The notes: generated by a model not told the origin, from the sequence alone. A stretch of 64,000 bases of DNA from Winogradskyella sediminis (GCF_003387355.1 NZ_QUNH01000001.1:568023-632022), one strand, 5' to 3'. Counted from the stretch's first letter, positions 1 to 7,659 are shown. Numbers and translations: made by a program.

Positions 1-1
1 A

Positions 2-283
2 CAAGGCGAATTTGCCTATTGTATTGGTTATGCTTTTGAAGAACAAGGCTTAACCTCTAAAGCCATTCAACTTTTATCAACACATGCTTTTGAAGATTTA
101 GGATTAGAAACACTTCAAATTATAGCACATAAAGACAATTTAGGAAGTGTGAAGGTAGCGTTGAAAAATGATTTTAAGTGGGTTAAAACATTGGTTAATG
201 GGTTTACACCAACAGGAGAAGCGCCTTTGGATATGGAACTTTACGAATTAGTTTCTGATTCCTGTAAGGTTTCTAAAACCTGA
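2..283 (+). CDS. GNAT family N-acetyltransferase, C-terminal part
   Basis: The 5' end lies outside the window and 93 codons are visible. The stretch GLTSKAIQLL followed by AFEDLGLETL and a later KDNLGS fits the acetyl-CoA-binding and C-terminal strands of RimJ/RimL-type GNAT acetyltransferases, which move an acetyl group from acetyl-CoA to an amine; the substrate cannot be told. In flavobacteria a GNAT gene commonly sits in the haem cluster just before hemF, which fits the context here. The last seven residues (SCKVSKT) and the TGA stop are encoded by a copy of the local palindromic repeat, so the natural C-terminus has probably been replaced or extended. Confidence 0.8.
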   Translation, partial: QGEFAYCIGYAFEEQGLTSKAIQLLSTHAFEDLGLETLQIIAHKDNLGSVKVALKNDFKWVKTLVNGFTPTGEAPLDMELYELVSDSCKVSKT

Positions 284-287
284 CAAG
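261..287. repeat. Palindromic repeat, copy 1 (overlaps GNAT stop)
   Basis: Imperfect palindrome starting CCTGTAAGGTTT with a partner arm AAACCTGACAAG. It matches the family found seven more times in the next 2.4 kb. It overlaps the end of the GNAT reading frame, including its TGA stop. Confidence 0.75.
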
Positions 288-365
288 AATTAACCCAAAT
301 GACAATAACTAAGTAGAATTTATCAATGAAGAATTAATAAAAAGAAATTGTTTGGGCACCTATAA

Positions 366-393
366 GACCTAGCAGGTTTTAAAAACCAGCTAA
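366..393. repeat. Palindromic repeat, copy 2 (degenerate)
   Basis: Arm GACCTAGCAGGTTTT with an imperfect partner AAAACCAGCTA. This is the long variant of the family, which begins GACC. Confidence 0.6.
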
Positions 394-406
394 CAAACAT
401 TACAAT

Positions 407-433
407 CCTGCAAGGTTTCTAAAACCTTGTAGG
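407..433. repeat. Palindromic repeat, copy 3
   Basis: CCTGCAAGGTTT pairs with AAACCTTGTAGG around a 3-base spacer, with one mismatch. This is close to the family consensus. Confidence 0.8.
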
Positions 434-538
434 TATAAAAACTAAATTAAATATATAAATCATAAGATATTATTATACACTTGTTATTTACCAACCAATG
501 AATCCAATTAATAGAAACAAGTATAACCTATATAAACA

Positions 539-565
539 CCTGCAAAGTTTTAGAAACCTTGCAGG
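539..565. repeat. Palindromic repeat, copy 4 (just before RAYT)
   Basis: CCTGCAAAGTTT pairs with AAACCTTGCAGG with one mismatch. It lies directly upstream of the RAYT start codon, the usual position of a REP copy next to its transposase gene. Confidence 0.8.
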
Positions 566-594
566 ATAAGGTAACGAAAACTTTAGAACTGAAA

Positions 595-2091
595 ATGAAA
601 TTAGAGAATTTAGAAAAAGACCATTATTATCATATCTACAATCGAGGAATCAATGGTTGTAACATATACAATTCAGATGAGAACAAACGTTATTTTCTTC
701 AATTAACAGGAAAGTATCTAAATGAAAAAGCCAATATTTCTGCTTATGCCCTTCTAGATAATCATTTTCATTTTTTAATTCACGTAAATTGCAAAACCGA
801 AGAGATAACCCAAGCTTTTTCAAATCTTTTTAATTCCTATTCGAAAGCATTCAACAAACAAAACAATAGAACAGGAAGCCTTTTTGAAAAACATTTCAAA
901 CGAAAAAAAATAGATACAGAGGCATATTTCAAAACCGTTTTTTGTTACATTCATCATAATCCAATTAAAGATTGGGAACATTATACGTTTTCTTCATTCC
1001 ATTATTATATGAATGAAAATACACCTAAATATTTTTCATTAGATAAAACTTATAGCTTAAAGTTATTTGATAATATAAATAATCTAAAATATATGCATAA
1101 TCAATTTAAGGATGAAGACCTACAAGGTTTCGAAAACCTCGCAGGTCATGAAACCAAAGAGCCTGAAGGTTTTAAACCAAATACAATTATCAAAGATAAA
1201 TTCTTCAATTACATCCACCAATTACAAGACACTATCACTTCTAAACTAGAAGCAGTCGACGGTAAAGCCAAATTCCAAGAAGACCTTTGGGAACGCCCTG
1301 AAGGAGGAGGCGGAAGAACACGCGTTATAGAAAATGGTAATGTCTTTGAAAAAGGAGGTGTCAATATCTCTGGTGTTCACGGCAAATTACCAGATTCTAT
1401 GCAAAAATACTTTGGAGTAGAAGATGCCGATTTTTTTGCTTGTGGACTAAGTTTAGTCTTGCATCCTACAAATCCGATGGTGCCAACTGTACATGCTAAC
1501 TGGAGATACTTTGAAATGTATGATAAAGAAGGAAACATTGTAGACCAATGGTTTGGTGGTGGACAAGATTTAACGCCTTACTATTTGTTTGAAGATGATG
1601 CCAAACACTTCCATCAAACTTGCAAAACCGCTTGCGACAAGCATAACACAGAGTTTTACCCAAAATACAAAGCCCGTTGCGATGAATATTTTTATAATGC
1701 ACACCGAAATGAAGGTCGTGGTTTAGGTGGTTTATTCTTTGATTATTGTAAAGCTACAGACGAGATGAGCATGCAAAACTGGTACGACTTTGTAACCGAA
1801 GTTGGCGACAGTTTCCTTGAAGCTTATGTGCCAATTGTTGAAAAACGAAAGCATTTAGAATACACCAAACCTCAGCGTGATTGGCAAGAAATTAGAAGAG
1901 GACGTTACGTAGAATTTAATCTCGTTCATGATAAAGGTACGTTATTCGGATTAAAAACCAACGGACGCATAGAAAGTATTTTGATGAGTTTACCTCCACA
2001 TGTACAATGGGTTTACGACCATCATCCTGAAGCTGGAAGTGAGGAAGAAAAACTGATTAAAGTATTACAAAATCCTGTGGATTGGGTTTAA
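595..2091 (+). CDS. hemF: RAYT (Y1 transposase)-coproporphyrinogen III oxidase HemF fusion
   Basis: One open frame of 498 residues joins two unrelated proteins. Residues 1 to about 180 are a REP-associated tyrosine transposase of the IS200-like Y1 family: HYYHIYNRG start, metal-binding HFH (residues 57-59) in NHFHF, NRTGSLFEKHFKR, and the likely nucleophile Tyr118 in YIHHNP. Residues 199-498 are a complete oxygen-dependent HemF, which converts coproporphyrinogen III to protoporphyrinogen IX in haem synthesis: ERPEGGGGRTRV, HANWRYFEMYD, GGGQDLTPYY, LFFDYCK and EIRRGRYVEFNL are all present. The joint (about 175-198) is encoded by a palindromic repeat plus a half copy. The codon aligned with the usual HemF initiator (IKDKFF here, MKDKF in relatives from memory) is ATC at 1189. 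In-frame ATG codons exist only upstream, the nearest at 1093. HemF might still start there, giving a free enzyme with a short tail. Confidence 0.9.
   Translation: MKLENLEKDHYYHIYNRGINGCNIYNSDENKRYFLQLTGKYLNEKANISAYALLDNHFHFLIHVNCKTEEITQAFSNLFNSYSKAFNKQNNRTGSLFEKHFKRKKIDTEAYFKTVFCYIHHNPIKDWEHYTFSSFHYYMNENTPKYFSLDKTYSLKLFDNINNLKYMHNQFKDEDLQGFENLAGHETKEPEGFKPNTIIKDKFFNYIHQLQDTITSKLEAVDGKAKFQEDLWERPEGGGGRTRVIENGNVFEKGGVNISGVHGKLPDSMQKYFGVEDADFFACGLSLVLHPTNPMVPTVHANWRYFEMYDKEGNIVDQWFGGGQDLTPYYLFEDDAKHFHQTCKTACDKHNTEFYPKYKARCDEYFYNAHRNEGRGLGGLFFDYCKATDEMSMQNWYDFVTEVGDSFLEAYVPIVEKRKHLEYTKPQRDWQEIRRGRYVEFNLVHDKGTLFGLKTNGRIESILMSLPPHVQWVYDHHPEAGSEEEKLIKVLQNPVDWV
1117..1147. repeat. Palindromic repeat, copy 5 (inside RAYT-hemF)
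   Basis: GACCTACAAGGTTT pairs with AAACCTCGCAGGTC around a 3-base spacer, with two mismatches. It is translated in frame as the linker after the RAYT domain (residues about 175-185), where a RAYT gene normally stops. Confidence 0.85.
1162..1178. repeat. Half copy of the palindromic repeat
   Basis: CCTGAAGGTTTTAAACC resembles one arm and the centre of the family. It lies between copy 5 and the HemF domain and is translated as part of the linker. Confidence 0.45.
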
Positions 2092-2098
2092 AGACTCA

Positions 2099-2130
2099 GA
2101 CCTAGCTGGTTTTTTTAAACCTTGCAGGTC
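2099..2130. repeat. Palindromic repeat, copy 6 (just after hemF)
   Basis: GACCTAGCTGGTTT and AAACCTTGCAGGTC, three mismatches, starting 7 bases after the hemF stop. Confidence 0.75.
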
Positions 2131-2166
2131 TATTTTGTAAAATTGAATATTATAACCAACTTAAAT

Positions 2167-2193
2167 CCTGCAAGGTTTCAATAACCTTGTAGG
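2167..2193. repeat. Palindromic repeat, copy 7
   Basis: CCTGCAAGGTTT pairs with AACCTTGTAGG. It lies 15 bases before the start of the YchJ-like gene. Confidence 0.8.
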
Positions 2194-2208
2194 TTTACTC
2201 TCTAAACA

Positions 2209-2595
2209 ATGAACTGCTACTGCGGAAATGACAAAACTTACCAAAACTGCTGCGAAGTTTTCCATCTCAACAACGGGAAAACAGAAACAGTCGAACAACT
2301 CATGCGTTCTCGTTACAGTGCTTTTGTACTTGCCAATGGCGATTATCTTATGGCAACGCATCATCAATCGACACGACCAATAAAAGAGAAAAAAGCGATT
2401 GTAAAATGGGCAAAATCTGTACAATGGATTAAACTTGAAGTTTTAGAAACAACTAAAGGTTCTGAGAATGATACTGAAGGTACTGTGACTTTTAATGCCT
2501 ATTTTTTTGAAAACGGAAAAGTAGATATCATTCACGAAAAATCAGCTTTTGTAAAAGAAGATAATCGTTGGTTTTATTTAGGATTGAGTGAATAG
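2209..2595 (+). CDS. YchJ-like SEC-C motif protein
   Basis: 128 residues. The N-terminus has the SEC-C zinc motif with Cys3, Cys5, Cys14 and Cys15, followed by an NTF2-like fold region (RSRYSAFVLANGDYL, later FENGKVDIIHEKSAF) typical of the YchJ/UPF0225 family. The family is widespread and its function is unknown; SEC-C motifs bind zinc. The length is normal for the Bacteroidetes members. The gene lies between hemF and hemB with a palindromic repeat on each side. No role in haem synthesis can be inferred from position alone. Confidence 0.85.
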   Translation: MNCYCGNDKTYQNCCEVFHLNNGKTETVEQLMRSRYSAFVLANGDYLMATHHQSTRPIKEKKAIVKWAKSVQWIKLEVLETTKGSENDTEGTVTFNAYFFENGKVDIIHEKSAFVKEDNRWFYLGLSE

Positions 2596-2992
2596 ACATT
2601 AAAACTAAGACCTGACCTTGCAGGTTTTAAAAACCTAGCAGGTCTGCATGATAATCATAATATCACTTCCAAACCATAAGCTCTTTATTTACTTCTTTAA
2701 ACGCATTACAAACATGAAACAATCGTGCTTTAAAAGCATTTTGTGATCTTCATCTTTACGTACAAAAAAACAGATTTTTCCTTTCTAGTTACTTTAAAAC
2801 TTAGATCTGCTAGCTTCACCTTGGAAAAATAAATTCTAAATCATCTAGCGAATTGAAAACCCTAAAGTGGGTTTTATTGGTTAACTTTGTATGCTATAAA
2901 AACAATCATAATCCTCATACATTAAAACTTGAAAGGTTTTAGATACTGATTTAAATATAGTACAACACCTAATAGGTCTAAAAGATAAAAAC
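2596..2992. other. Intergenic stretch before hemB
   Basis: Contains repeat copy 8 at 2609-2644 and then no credible gene. A possible decayed repeat arm (ACTTGAAAGGTTTTAG) lies near 2927-2942. TAACTTTG at 2882-2889 fits the Bacteroidetes -7 box and could be the hemB promoter, but I see no TTG at the right distance upstream. Confidence 0.5.
2609..2644. repeat. Palindromic repeat, copy 8
   Basis: Long variant: outer GACCTG and CAGGTC enclose CCTTGCAGGTTTT and AAAACCTAGCAGG. It lies 14 bases after the YchJ-like stop. Confidence 0.75.
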
Positions 2993-3985
2993 ATGTTTCC
3001 ATTACGAAGAAATAGAAGACTAAGAACCAACGAAACCATTAGAAGTTTAATTAGAGAAACTAATATTACACCAAATGATTTTTTGGTTCCGCTTTTTGTA
3101 GTTGAAGGCAAAGGAGTAAAAGAAGAAATTGCATCTATGCCCAACTACTACCGTTACAGTCTAGATTTACTCAAAAACGAAGTAAAAACACTTTGGAGTT
3201 TAGGTTTAAAATCAGTTTTACTTTTTGTAAAAGTTCCTGATAACTTAAAAGATAATAAAGGCACAGAAGCCCTTAACCCAAATGGATTAATGCAACGTGC
3301 CATTAAAACAATAAAGGATACCTGTCCTGAAATGTTAATAATGACCGACGTGGCTTTAGACCCATATTCTTCTGTAGGTCATGATGGCATTGTAAAAAAC
3401 GGGATGATTATTAACGATGAATCCGCTGAAGTTTTAGCAAAAATGGCATTAACACATGCACAAGCGGGAGCTGATTTTGTGGCTCCAAGTGACATGAATG
3501 ACGGACGAACATTAAAAATTCGAGAATTATTAGAACAGGAAAGTTTTATAAACACTGGTATTATGGCCTATACTGCTAAATATGCTTCATCGTTCTACGG
3601 CCCTTTTAGAGATGCTTTAGACTCCGCACCAGTAGATATGACAGATGTTCCAAAAGATAAAAAAACCTATCAAATGGATTTTGGTAACAGAATAGAAGCG
3701 GTGAGAGAAACGTTGATAGATATTGAAGAAGGTGCCGATATTGTTATGGTAAAACCAGGACTTTCTTATCTCGATATCCTAAGAGAAATTAAAAACGAAG
3801 TTGATGTGCCAGTTGCAGTTTACCAAGTATCTGGTGAATATGCTATGATTAAAGCGGCTGCGGAAAAAGGTTGGCTTAATCACGATCAAATAATGTTAGA
3901 AACCACCATGGCATTTAAGCGTGCTGGTGCAGATATTATTGCTAGTTATTTTGCTAAGGATGTCGTTAAAATTATTAATGGTTAG
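2993..3985 (+). CDS. hemB: Delta-aminolevulinic acid dehydratase (porphobilinogen synthase)
   Basis: 330 residues, full length. It joins two 5-aminolevulinate molecules to form porphobilinogen, the first common step of tetrapyrrole synthesis in the cytoplasm. The two Schiff-base lysines are visible: Lys196 in YTAKYASS and Lys254 in MVKPGLSYLD. The metal-site loop reads DVALDPYSSVGHDG (from Asp119) with aspartates where zinc enzymes have cysteines, so this is the Mg/K-dependent type. It sits in the same direction as hemF and the GNAT gene, consistent with a flavobacterial haem cluster that repeats and the RAYT have opened up. Confidence 0.97.
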   Translation: MFPLRRNRRLRTNETIRSLIRETNITPNDFLVPLFVVEGKGVKEEIASMPNYYRYSLDLLKNEVKTLWSLGLKSVLLFVKVPDNLKDNKGTEALNPNGLMQRAIKTIKDTCPEMLIMTDVALDPYSSVGHDGIVKNGMIINDESAEVLAKMALTHAQAGADFVAPSDMNDGRTLKIRELLEQESFINTGIMAYTAKYASSFYGPFRDALDSAPVDMTDVPKDKKTYQMDFGNRIEAVRETLIDIEEGADIVMVKPGLSYLDILREIKNEVDVPVAVYQVSGEYAMIKAAAEKGWLNHDQIMLETTMAFKRAGADIIASYFAKDVVKIING

Positions 3986-4371
3986 ATAAGCATTAAATTT
4001 TATATTAATTTGTCATTTTTAGCGTAGTCGAAAGGTTGCCAAGAATGTGGTGACATTGATTGGGTAAACCTCATCCATTTCTTTGTAGCATAAAGTTAAC
4101 AGACACTTTATAATCTCTTCTTTCGTTATAATTCGGATTCAATCAATCAGGAATTTAACGTTATTTCTAAAACTGAGTTTTTTATTTAATATTTTTAGAA
4201 CGAACCTCTAAAACACCATTAACCCAATGATTATCAACCACAAAAACCAACATTAAAGATTACATATTCCGTAAATACACAAAACAAATCCTGAAAAATA
4301 ATTAAATATTTAACAGTTTTTTGTAAGTACTTCAAAATATTGTAGACCACCTCTTCATAAATCTTTTAGTT
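3986..4371. other. Intergenic stretch after hemB
   Basis: No credible gene on either strand. It contains a probable relic of a second interspersed repeat family at 4011-4053. The remainder is A+T-rich. No clear terminator follows hemB. Confidence 0.5.
4011..4053. repeat. Relic of a second interspersed repeat family
   Basis: GTCATTTTTAGCGTAGTCGA with a downstream GGTGAC gives GTCA/TGAC ends. From memory, elements of the type GTCA..CTGAGCGTAGTCGA..TGAC are frequent between flavobacterial genes. A related piece occurs at 49582-49610. Confidence 0.4.
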
Positions 4372-5067
4372 ATGATTAGAAAGTGTACATATTTCTTAAT
4401 GTCATTATTTATCTTATTCACAAGTTGTATTGGTGAAGATATTATTAATGATTTTGTAGAACCTGAATTAAGAATTATTAATCCTATTAGTTCTTTACCT
4501 GTTCCTGAAACCTATCAATTTAATGCAACTTATTTTAATACCATTGGCATTGAAGAAGAAACTACCATAACATGGAACAGTTCTAACACTAGTAGTGCTA
4601 CAATTAATACTTCTGGCTTATTGACTGCAGTTGCTGAGGGCACAACAACAATATCTGCAAGTGTTCAAAATAACGATGTATCATTAATAGAAAGTTTTAC
4701 GGTAACTATCTCTGAGGATGGCACAGTAATTATTGAAGAACCCGTAATTAAATCGGGAACAATTGTAACGACTAGTAGCTATTTATTAACAGGAACTTTT
4801 ACAATAGAAGCACAAGATAACTCAAACGATTTACTAATTTCAGTAAACAGTGATTATGAAGCTACAACAAGTTTACCAGGCTTGTATTTGTACTTAACTA
4901 ATAACCCCAATTCTATTTCTGGTGCGTATAGCGTAGGACCTGTTAGTGTTTTTAATGGTGCTCACAGTTACGTTATTCCTGGTACCAATATTAACGATTA
5001 CACGTATTTACTTTATTGGTGTCAACCATTTGGAGTAAAAGTAGGAACAGGCGAAATATTAGATTAA
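4372..5067 (+). CDS. Lipoprotein with Big_2 and DM13 domains
   Basis: 231 residues. A lipoprotein signal ends at LFTSC (Cys19). Residues about 30-115 look like a bacterial Ig-like Big_2 domain (ITWNSSNTSSATINTSGLLTA). Residues about 130-231 match the DM13 domain: LTGTFTIEAQDN, GLYLYLTNN and the ending YLLYWCQPFGVKVGTGE, including the single conserved Cys that in DM13 proteins is proposed to take part in electron transfer. Probably anchored in the outer membrane. The next gene, a beta-barrel, follows after 19 bases and is likely cotranscribed. Confidence 0.8.
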   Translation: MIRKCTYFLMSLFILFTSCIGEDIINDFVEPELRIINPISSLPVPETYQFNATYFNTIGIEEETTITWNSSNTSSATINTSGLLTAVAEGTTTISASVQNNDVSLIESFTVTISEDGTVIIEEPVIKSGTIVTTSSYLLTGTFTIEAQDNSNDLLISVNSDYEATTSLPGLYLYLTNNPNSISGAYSVGPVSVFNGAHSYVIPGTNINDYTYLLYWCQPFGVKVGTGEILD

Positions 5068-5086
5068 TTCATTTTAGACAATTACA

Positions 5087-5953
5087 ATGACTATAAAAAA
5101 ATCAGTTGCTACATTAGCAATCATAATTCTAGGTTTTCAATTTTCTTTCTCTCAATGGACAAAAGATAAAGGTAAAGGGTATTATAAGGTTTCGGCATGG
5201 TATTTAGAATCTGACGAACATTACACAGATACTGGAGATAAAGATCCTAATGCCACAAGAACAAATTTTAATTTTAATTTTTACGGGCAATATGGCCTGA
5301 CTAAAAAATGGGATTTAATTGCATACATTCCCTTTTTTGCTAGAACAACTCAAAACGATGCTGTTTCTGGAACAACAGGACAAGTTTTAACCGAAGGTGA
5401 AGCTATAAATTCTATTGGAGATATAGATTTAGGTGTCAATTACGGCATTTTTCATAAAAATTCTTGGGCTTTATCTGCCTCGTTAAAATTAGGATTACCA
5501 ACTGGAAAAAGTGAAGGCGGTTCTGATGGTAGTTTTCAAACAGGTGATGGAGAATTTAATCAATTATTACAGCTTAACTTAGGGAAATCATTTAAGTTGT
5601 ACAAGCAATCTTTTTATGGAAAATTGTATTTCGGTTTTAATAATAGAACCAATGATTTTTCAGATCAATTAACCACGGGATTAGAGTTAGGTACACAGTT
5701 AATTAAGGATAAATTTTGGTTGATAGGAAGATTAAATACTGTTCAATCTTTACACAACGGAAGTTTAAATGCTCAAAATTCACAAGGAAGCATATTTGCT
5801 AACAACATTGAATATGTTGGCTTAGGCGGAGAAGTTTCGTATTACTTAACAAAAAAATTAGGCTTCTCATTTAATTATGCTTCACTTTTAAGTGGAAAAA
5901 TTATTGCGGCAAACCCATCATACAGTATAGGAGTATTTTTAGATATGAAGTAA
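5087..5953 (+). CDS. Outer-membrane beta-barrel protein
   Basis: 288 residues with a signal peptide (about 1-22, ending FSFSQ). The rest alternates polar and hydrophobic residues with frequent aromatic strand ends (FNFNFYGQYGL, KWDLIAYIPFF, YGKLYFGFNN) and finishes in a short strand, VFLDMK. This resembles transporter-like barrels of the MetA/phenol-degradation group, a similarity that gives no substrate. It probably forms a two-gene unit with the DM13 lipoprotein upstream. Confidence 0.7.
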   Translation: MTIKKSVATLAIIILGFQFSFSQWTKDKGKGYYKVSAWYLESDEHYTDTGDKDPNATRTNFNFNFYGQYGLTKKWDLIAYIPFFARTTQNDAVSGTTGQVLTEGEAINSIGDIDLGVNYGIFHKNSWALSASLKLGLPTGKSEGGSDGSFQTGDGEFNQLLQLNLGKSFKLYKQSFYGKLYFGFNNRTNDFSDQLTTGLELGTQLIKDKFWLIGRLNTVQSLHNGSLNAQNSQGSIFANNIEYVGLGGEVSYYLTKKLGFSFNYASLLSGKIIAANPSYSIGVFLDMK

Positions 5954-6043
5954 TTTATTGTCGATTATTGGAAGCTAAATAAAATATATCTACAATTCAA
6001 CATTCATTTTGTAACTTAGCCATATCTAAATTTTTATTTATTA

Positions 6044-7162
6044 ATGGGCTTACTCATTTTTTACGCTGTCATTTCCATCTTTTTTTCATTCCTATGTTCT
6101 ATACTAGAAGCTGTACTTTTAAGTATTACACCAACTTTTATTAATATAAAAAAGAAAGAAGGCAAAGCTTATGCCGTTGAATTAGAAGAATTAAAAAAGG
6201 ATGTCGATCGTCCTTTAATTGCCATTCTTACATTAAACACCATTGCACACACCGTTGGAGCCATATTAGTTGGTGTTCAAGCTAAAGTTGCTTATGCCGA
6301 ACTTTATGGTTCTACTGAAAGATCGGTATTAGGTATTCCATTTACAGAAGATTTAATGGTAGGAATCGTATCTACGATTATGACCATTCTTATATTAGTA
6401 GCTTCTGAAATTATCCCTAAAACAGTTGGTGCTACTTTTTGGAGACAATTAGCAAACTTCACATCAAAAGCACTTAATATCTTAATCTTTCCGCTAAAAT
6501 ATACTGGCATATTGTGGATCCTTCAGCTAACCACAAAGTTAATTGGAGGCAAAGGACACGGTAGTGTTTTAAATAGGGAAAGCTTTGCCGCTATGGCCGA
6601 AATTGCCCAAGAAGAAGGTGTCTTTGAAGAAAATGAAAGTAAGGTCATTAAAAACCTACTAAATTTTAAGGAAGTACACGCTAAAGATGTGATGACACCT
6701 CGAACTGTAATGAAGACTGAAAATGAAAACATGACGGTTGAAGCATTTTTTACAGCCAATTCTAATGTTAGATTTTCAAGAATCCCTGTATACACAGAAG
6801 ATGCCGACAATATCACTGGTATCGTTTTAAAGGCTGAAGTTTTTAAAGAAATGGCATTGGGTAACGGATCTAAATTATTAGCTGATATAAAAAGAAGCAT
6901 TATAATTGTAAATCGTAGCTTGCCTATCCCTACCTTATTTGAGCAACTTGTAGAAAGCAGAAATCACTTAGCTTTAGTTGTTGACGAATACGGATCTGTA
7001 AGTGGTTTAGTAACTATGGAGGATGTTATTGAAACACTTCTAGGATTAGAAATTATGGATGAAAGTGATAACGTCTCCGATTTACAACTGTTAGCACGAC
7101 GAAGTTGGGAGACTAGAGCAAAACGATTAGGCATTATAGATAACGACCCTCCTGAAAATTAA
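6044..7162 (+). CDS. CNNM/CorC-type membrane protein with CBS pair
   Basis: 372 residues. Residues 1 to about 170 form a DUF21 (CNNM) transmembrane domain with several hydrophobic helices. They are followed by NESKVIKNLLNFKEVHAKDVMTPR, the hallmark linker, and a tandem CBS pair (about 200-335, with LALVVDEYGSVSGLVTMEDV). Proteins of this family, often called hemolysin-like, are implicated in magnesium or cobalt export. The C-terminal CorC/HlyC transporter-associated domain of the long versions is absent, a common short form. The next gene starts 8 bases downstream. Confidence 0.92.
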   Translation: MGLLIFYAVISIFFSFLCSILEAVLLSITPTFINIKKKEGKAYAVELEELKKDVDRPLIAILTLNTIAHTVGAILVGVQAKVAYAELYGSTERSVLGIPFTEDLMVGIVSTIMTILILVASEIIPKTVGATFWRQLANFTSKALNILIFPLKYTGILWILQLTTKLIGGKGHGSVLNRESFAAMAEIAQEEGVFEENESKVIKNLLNFKEVHAKDVMTPRTVMKTENENMTVEAFFTANSNVRFSRIPVYTEDADNITGIVLKAEVFKEMALGNGSKLLADIKRSIIIVNRSLPIPTLFEQLVESRNHLALVVDEYGSVSGLVTMEDVIETLLGLEIMDESDNVSDLQLLARRSWETRAKRLGIIDNDPPEN

Positions 7163-7170
7163 CCGTAGTA

Positions 7171-7659
7171 TTGCAACAGCCACGTCTACAAACCTGCTAT
7201 ATTGAAACTCCGTTAGGACATGCCAAAATTAGCGGCAACGAAGACGGCATCGTTTCTATTTCAATTATAGATACGCTTGAAGACCTAACAAATCCCATAC
7301 CTGAACCCTTACTTGACGGCGTAACGCAACTCAAAGAATACTTTTATGGAAACCATAGCGTTTTTAATTTAAAACTGAATCCTAAAGGCACTATATTTCA
7401 AAAAAAAGTATGGAATGCTCTAGCGAACATACCGTTTGGTAAAACCATTTCATATTTACAATTATCAAAACAACTGGGTGATACAAAAGCCATAAGAGCT
7501 GTTGCAAGTGCAAATGGCAAAAATCCATTGTGGATCATTATACCTTGCCATAGAGTCATAGGAAGTGATGGCAGTCTTACTGGCTATGCAGGTGGATTAT
7601 ACAGAAAACAATGGTTACTTAATCATGAAAGTGAACACAAGCAACAATCCTTATTTTAG
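7171..7659 (+). CDS. ogt: Methylated-DNA-[protein]-cysteine S-methyltransferase
   Basis: 162 residues. It repairs O6-alkylguanine by moving the alkyl group to its own cysteine in a suicide reaction. The active-site motif IPCHRV is present with Cys126, followed by GSLTGYAGGLYRKQWLL; FQKKVWNAL and the helix-turn-helix region TISYLQLSKQLG are also seen. The only good start is TTG at 7171, because no ATG exists in frame near the N-terminus. The gene lies 8 bases after the CNNM gene, suggesting cotranscription. Confidence 0.93.
   Translation: MQQPRLQTCYIETPLGHAKISGNEDGIVSISIIDTLEDLTNPIPEPLLDGVTQLKEYFYGNHSVFNLKLNPKGTIFQKKVWNALANIPFGKTISYLQLSKQLGDTKAIRAVASANGKNPLWIIIPCHRVIGSDGSLTGYAGGLYRKQWLLNHESEHKQQSLF

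Larger units (their letters stand above)
284..594. other. Repeat-rich intergenic stretch between GNAT and RAYT-hemF
   Basis: No credible gene. It holds three palindromic repeat copies (366-393, 407-433, 539-565) separated by A+T-rich DNA. The last copy ends 29 bases before the ATG of the RAYT part. An in-frame TTG at 559 lies inside that last repeat and would add 12 residues, but the ATG at 595 matches the normal start of RAYT proteins. Confidence 0.7.

Noticed and set aside
559..594. TTG start giving 12 extra residues before the RAYT domain
   Set aside because: The start lies inside repeat copy 4, and the ATG at 595 gives the normal RAYT N-terminus MKLENLEKDHYYHIYNRG.
1148..1200. ATG at 1148 as an independent start for hemF
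   Set aside because: It is out of frame with the HemF domain by one base.
261..2644. CRISPR array
   Set aside because: Copies are palindromes with mismatches at irregular distances, some inside genes, with no constant spacer length and no cas genes.
2925..2976. Further palindromic repeat copy upstream of hemB
   Set aside because: Only short pieces (GAAAGGTTTTAG, CCTAATAGGTCT) remain and the arms do not pair well; mentioned as possible decay, not listed as a copy.
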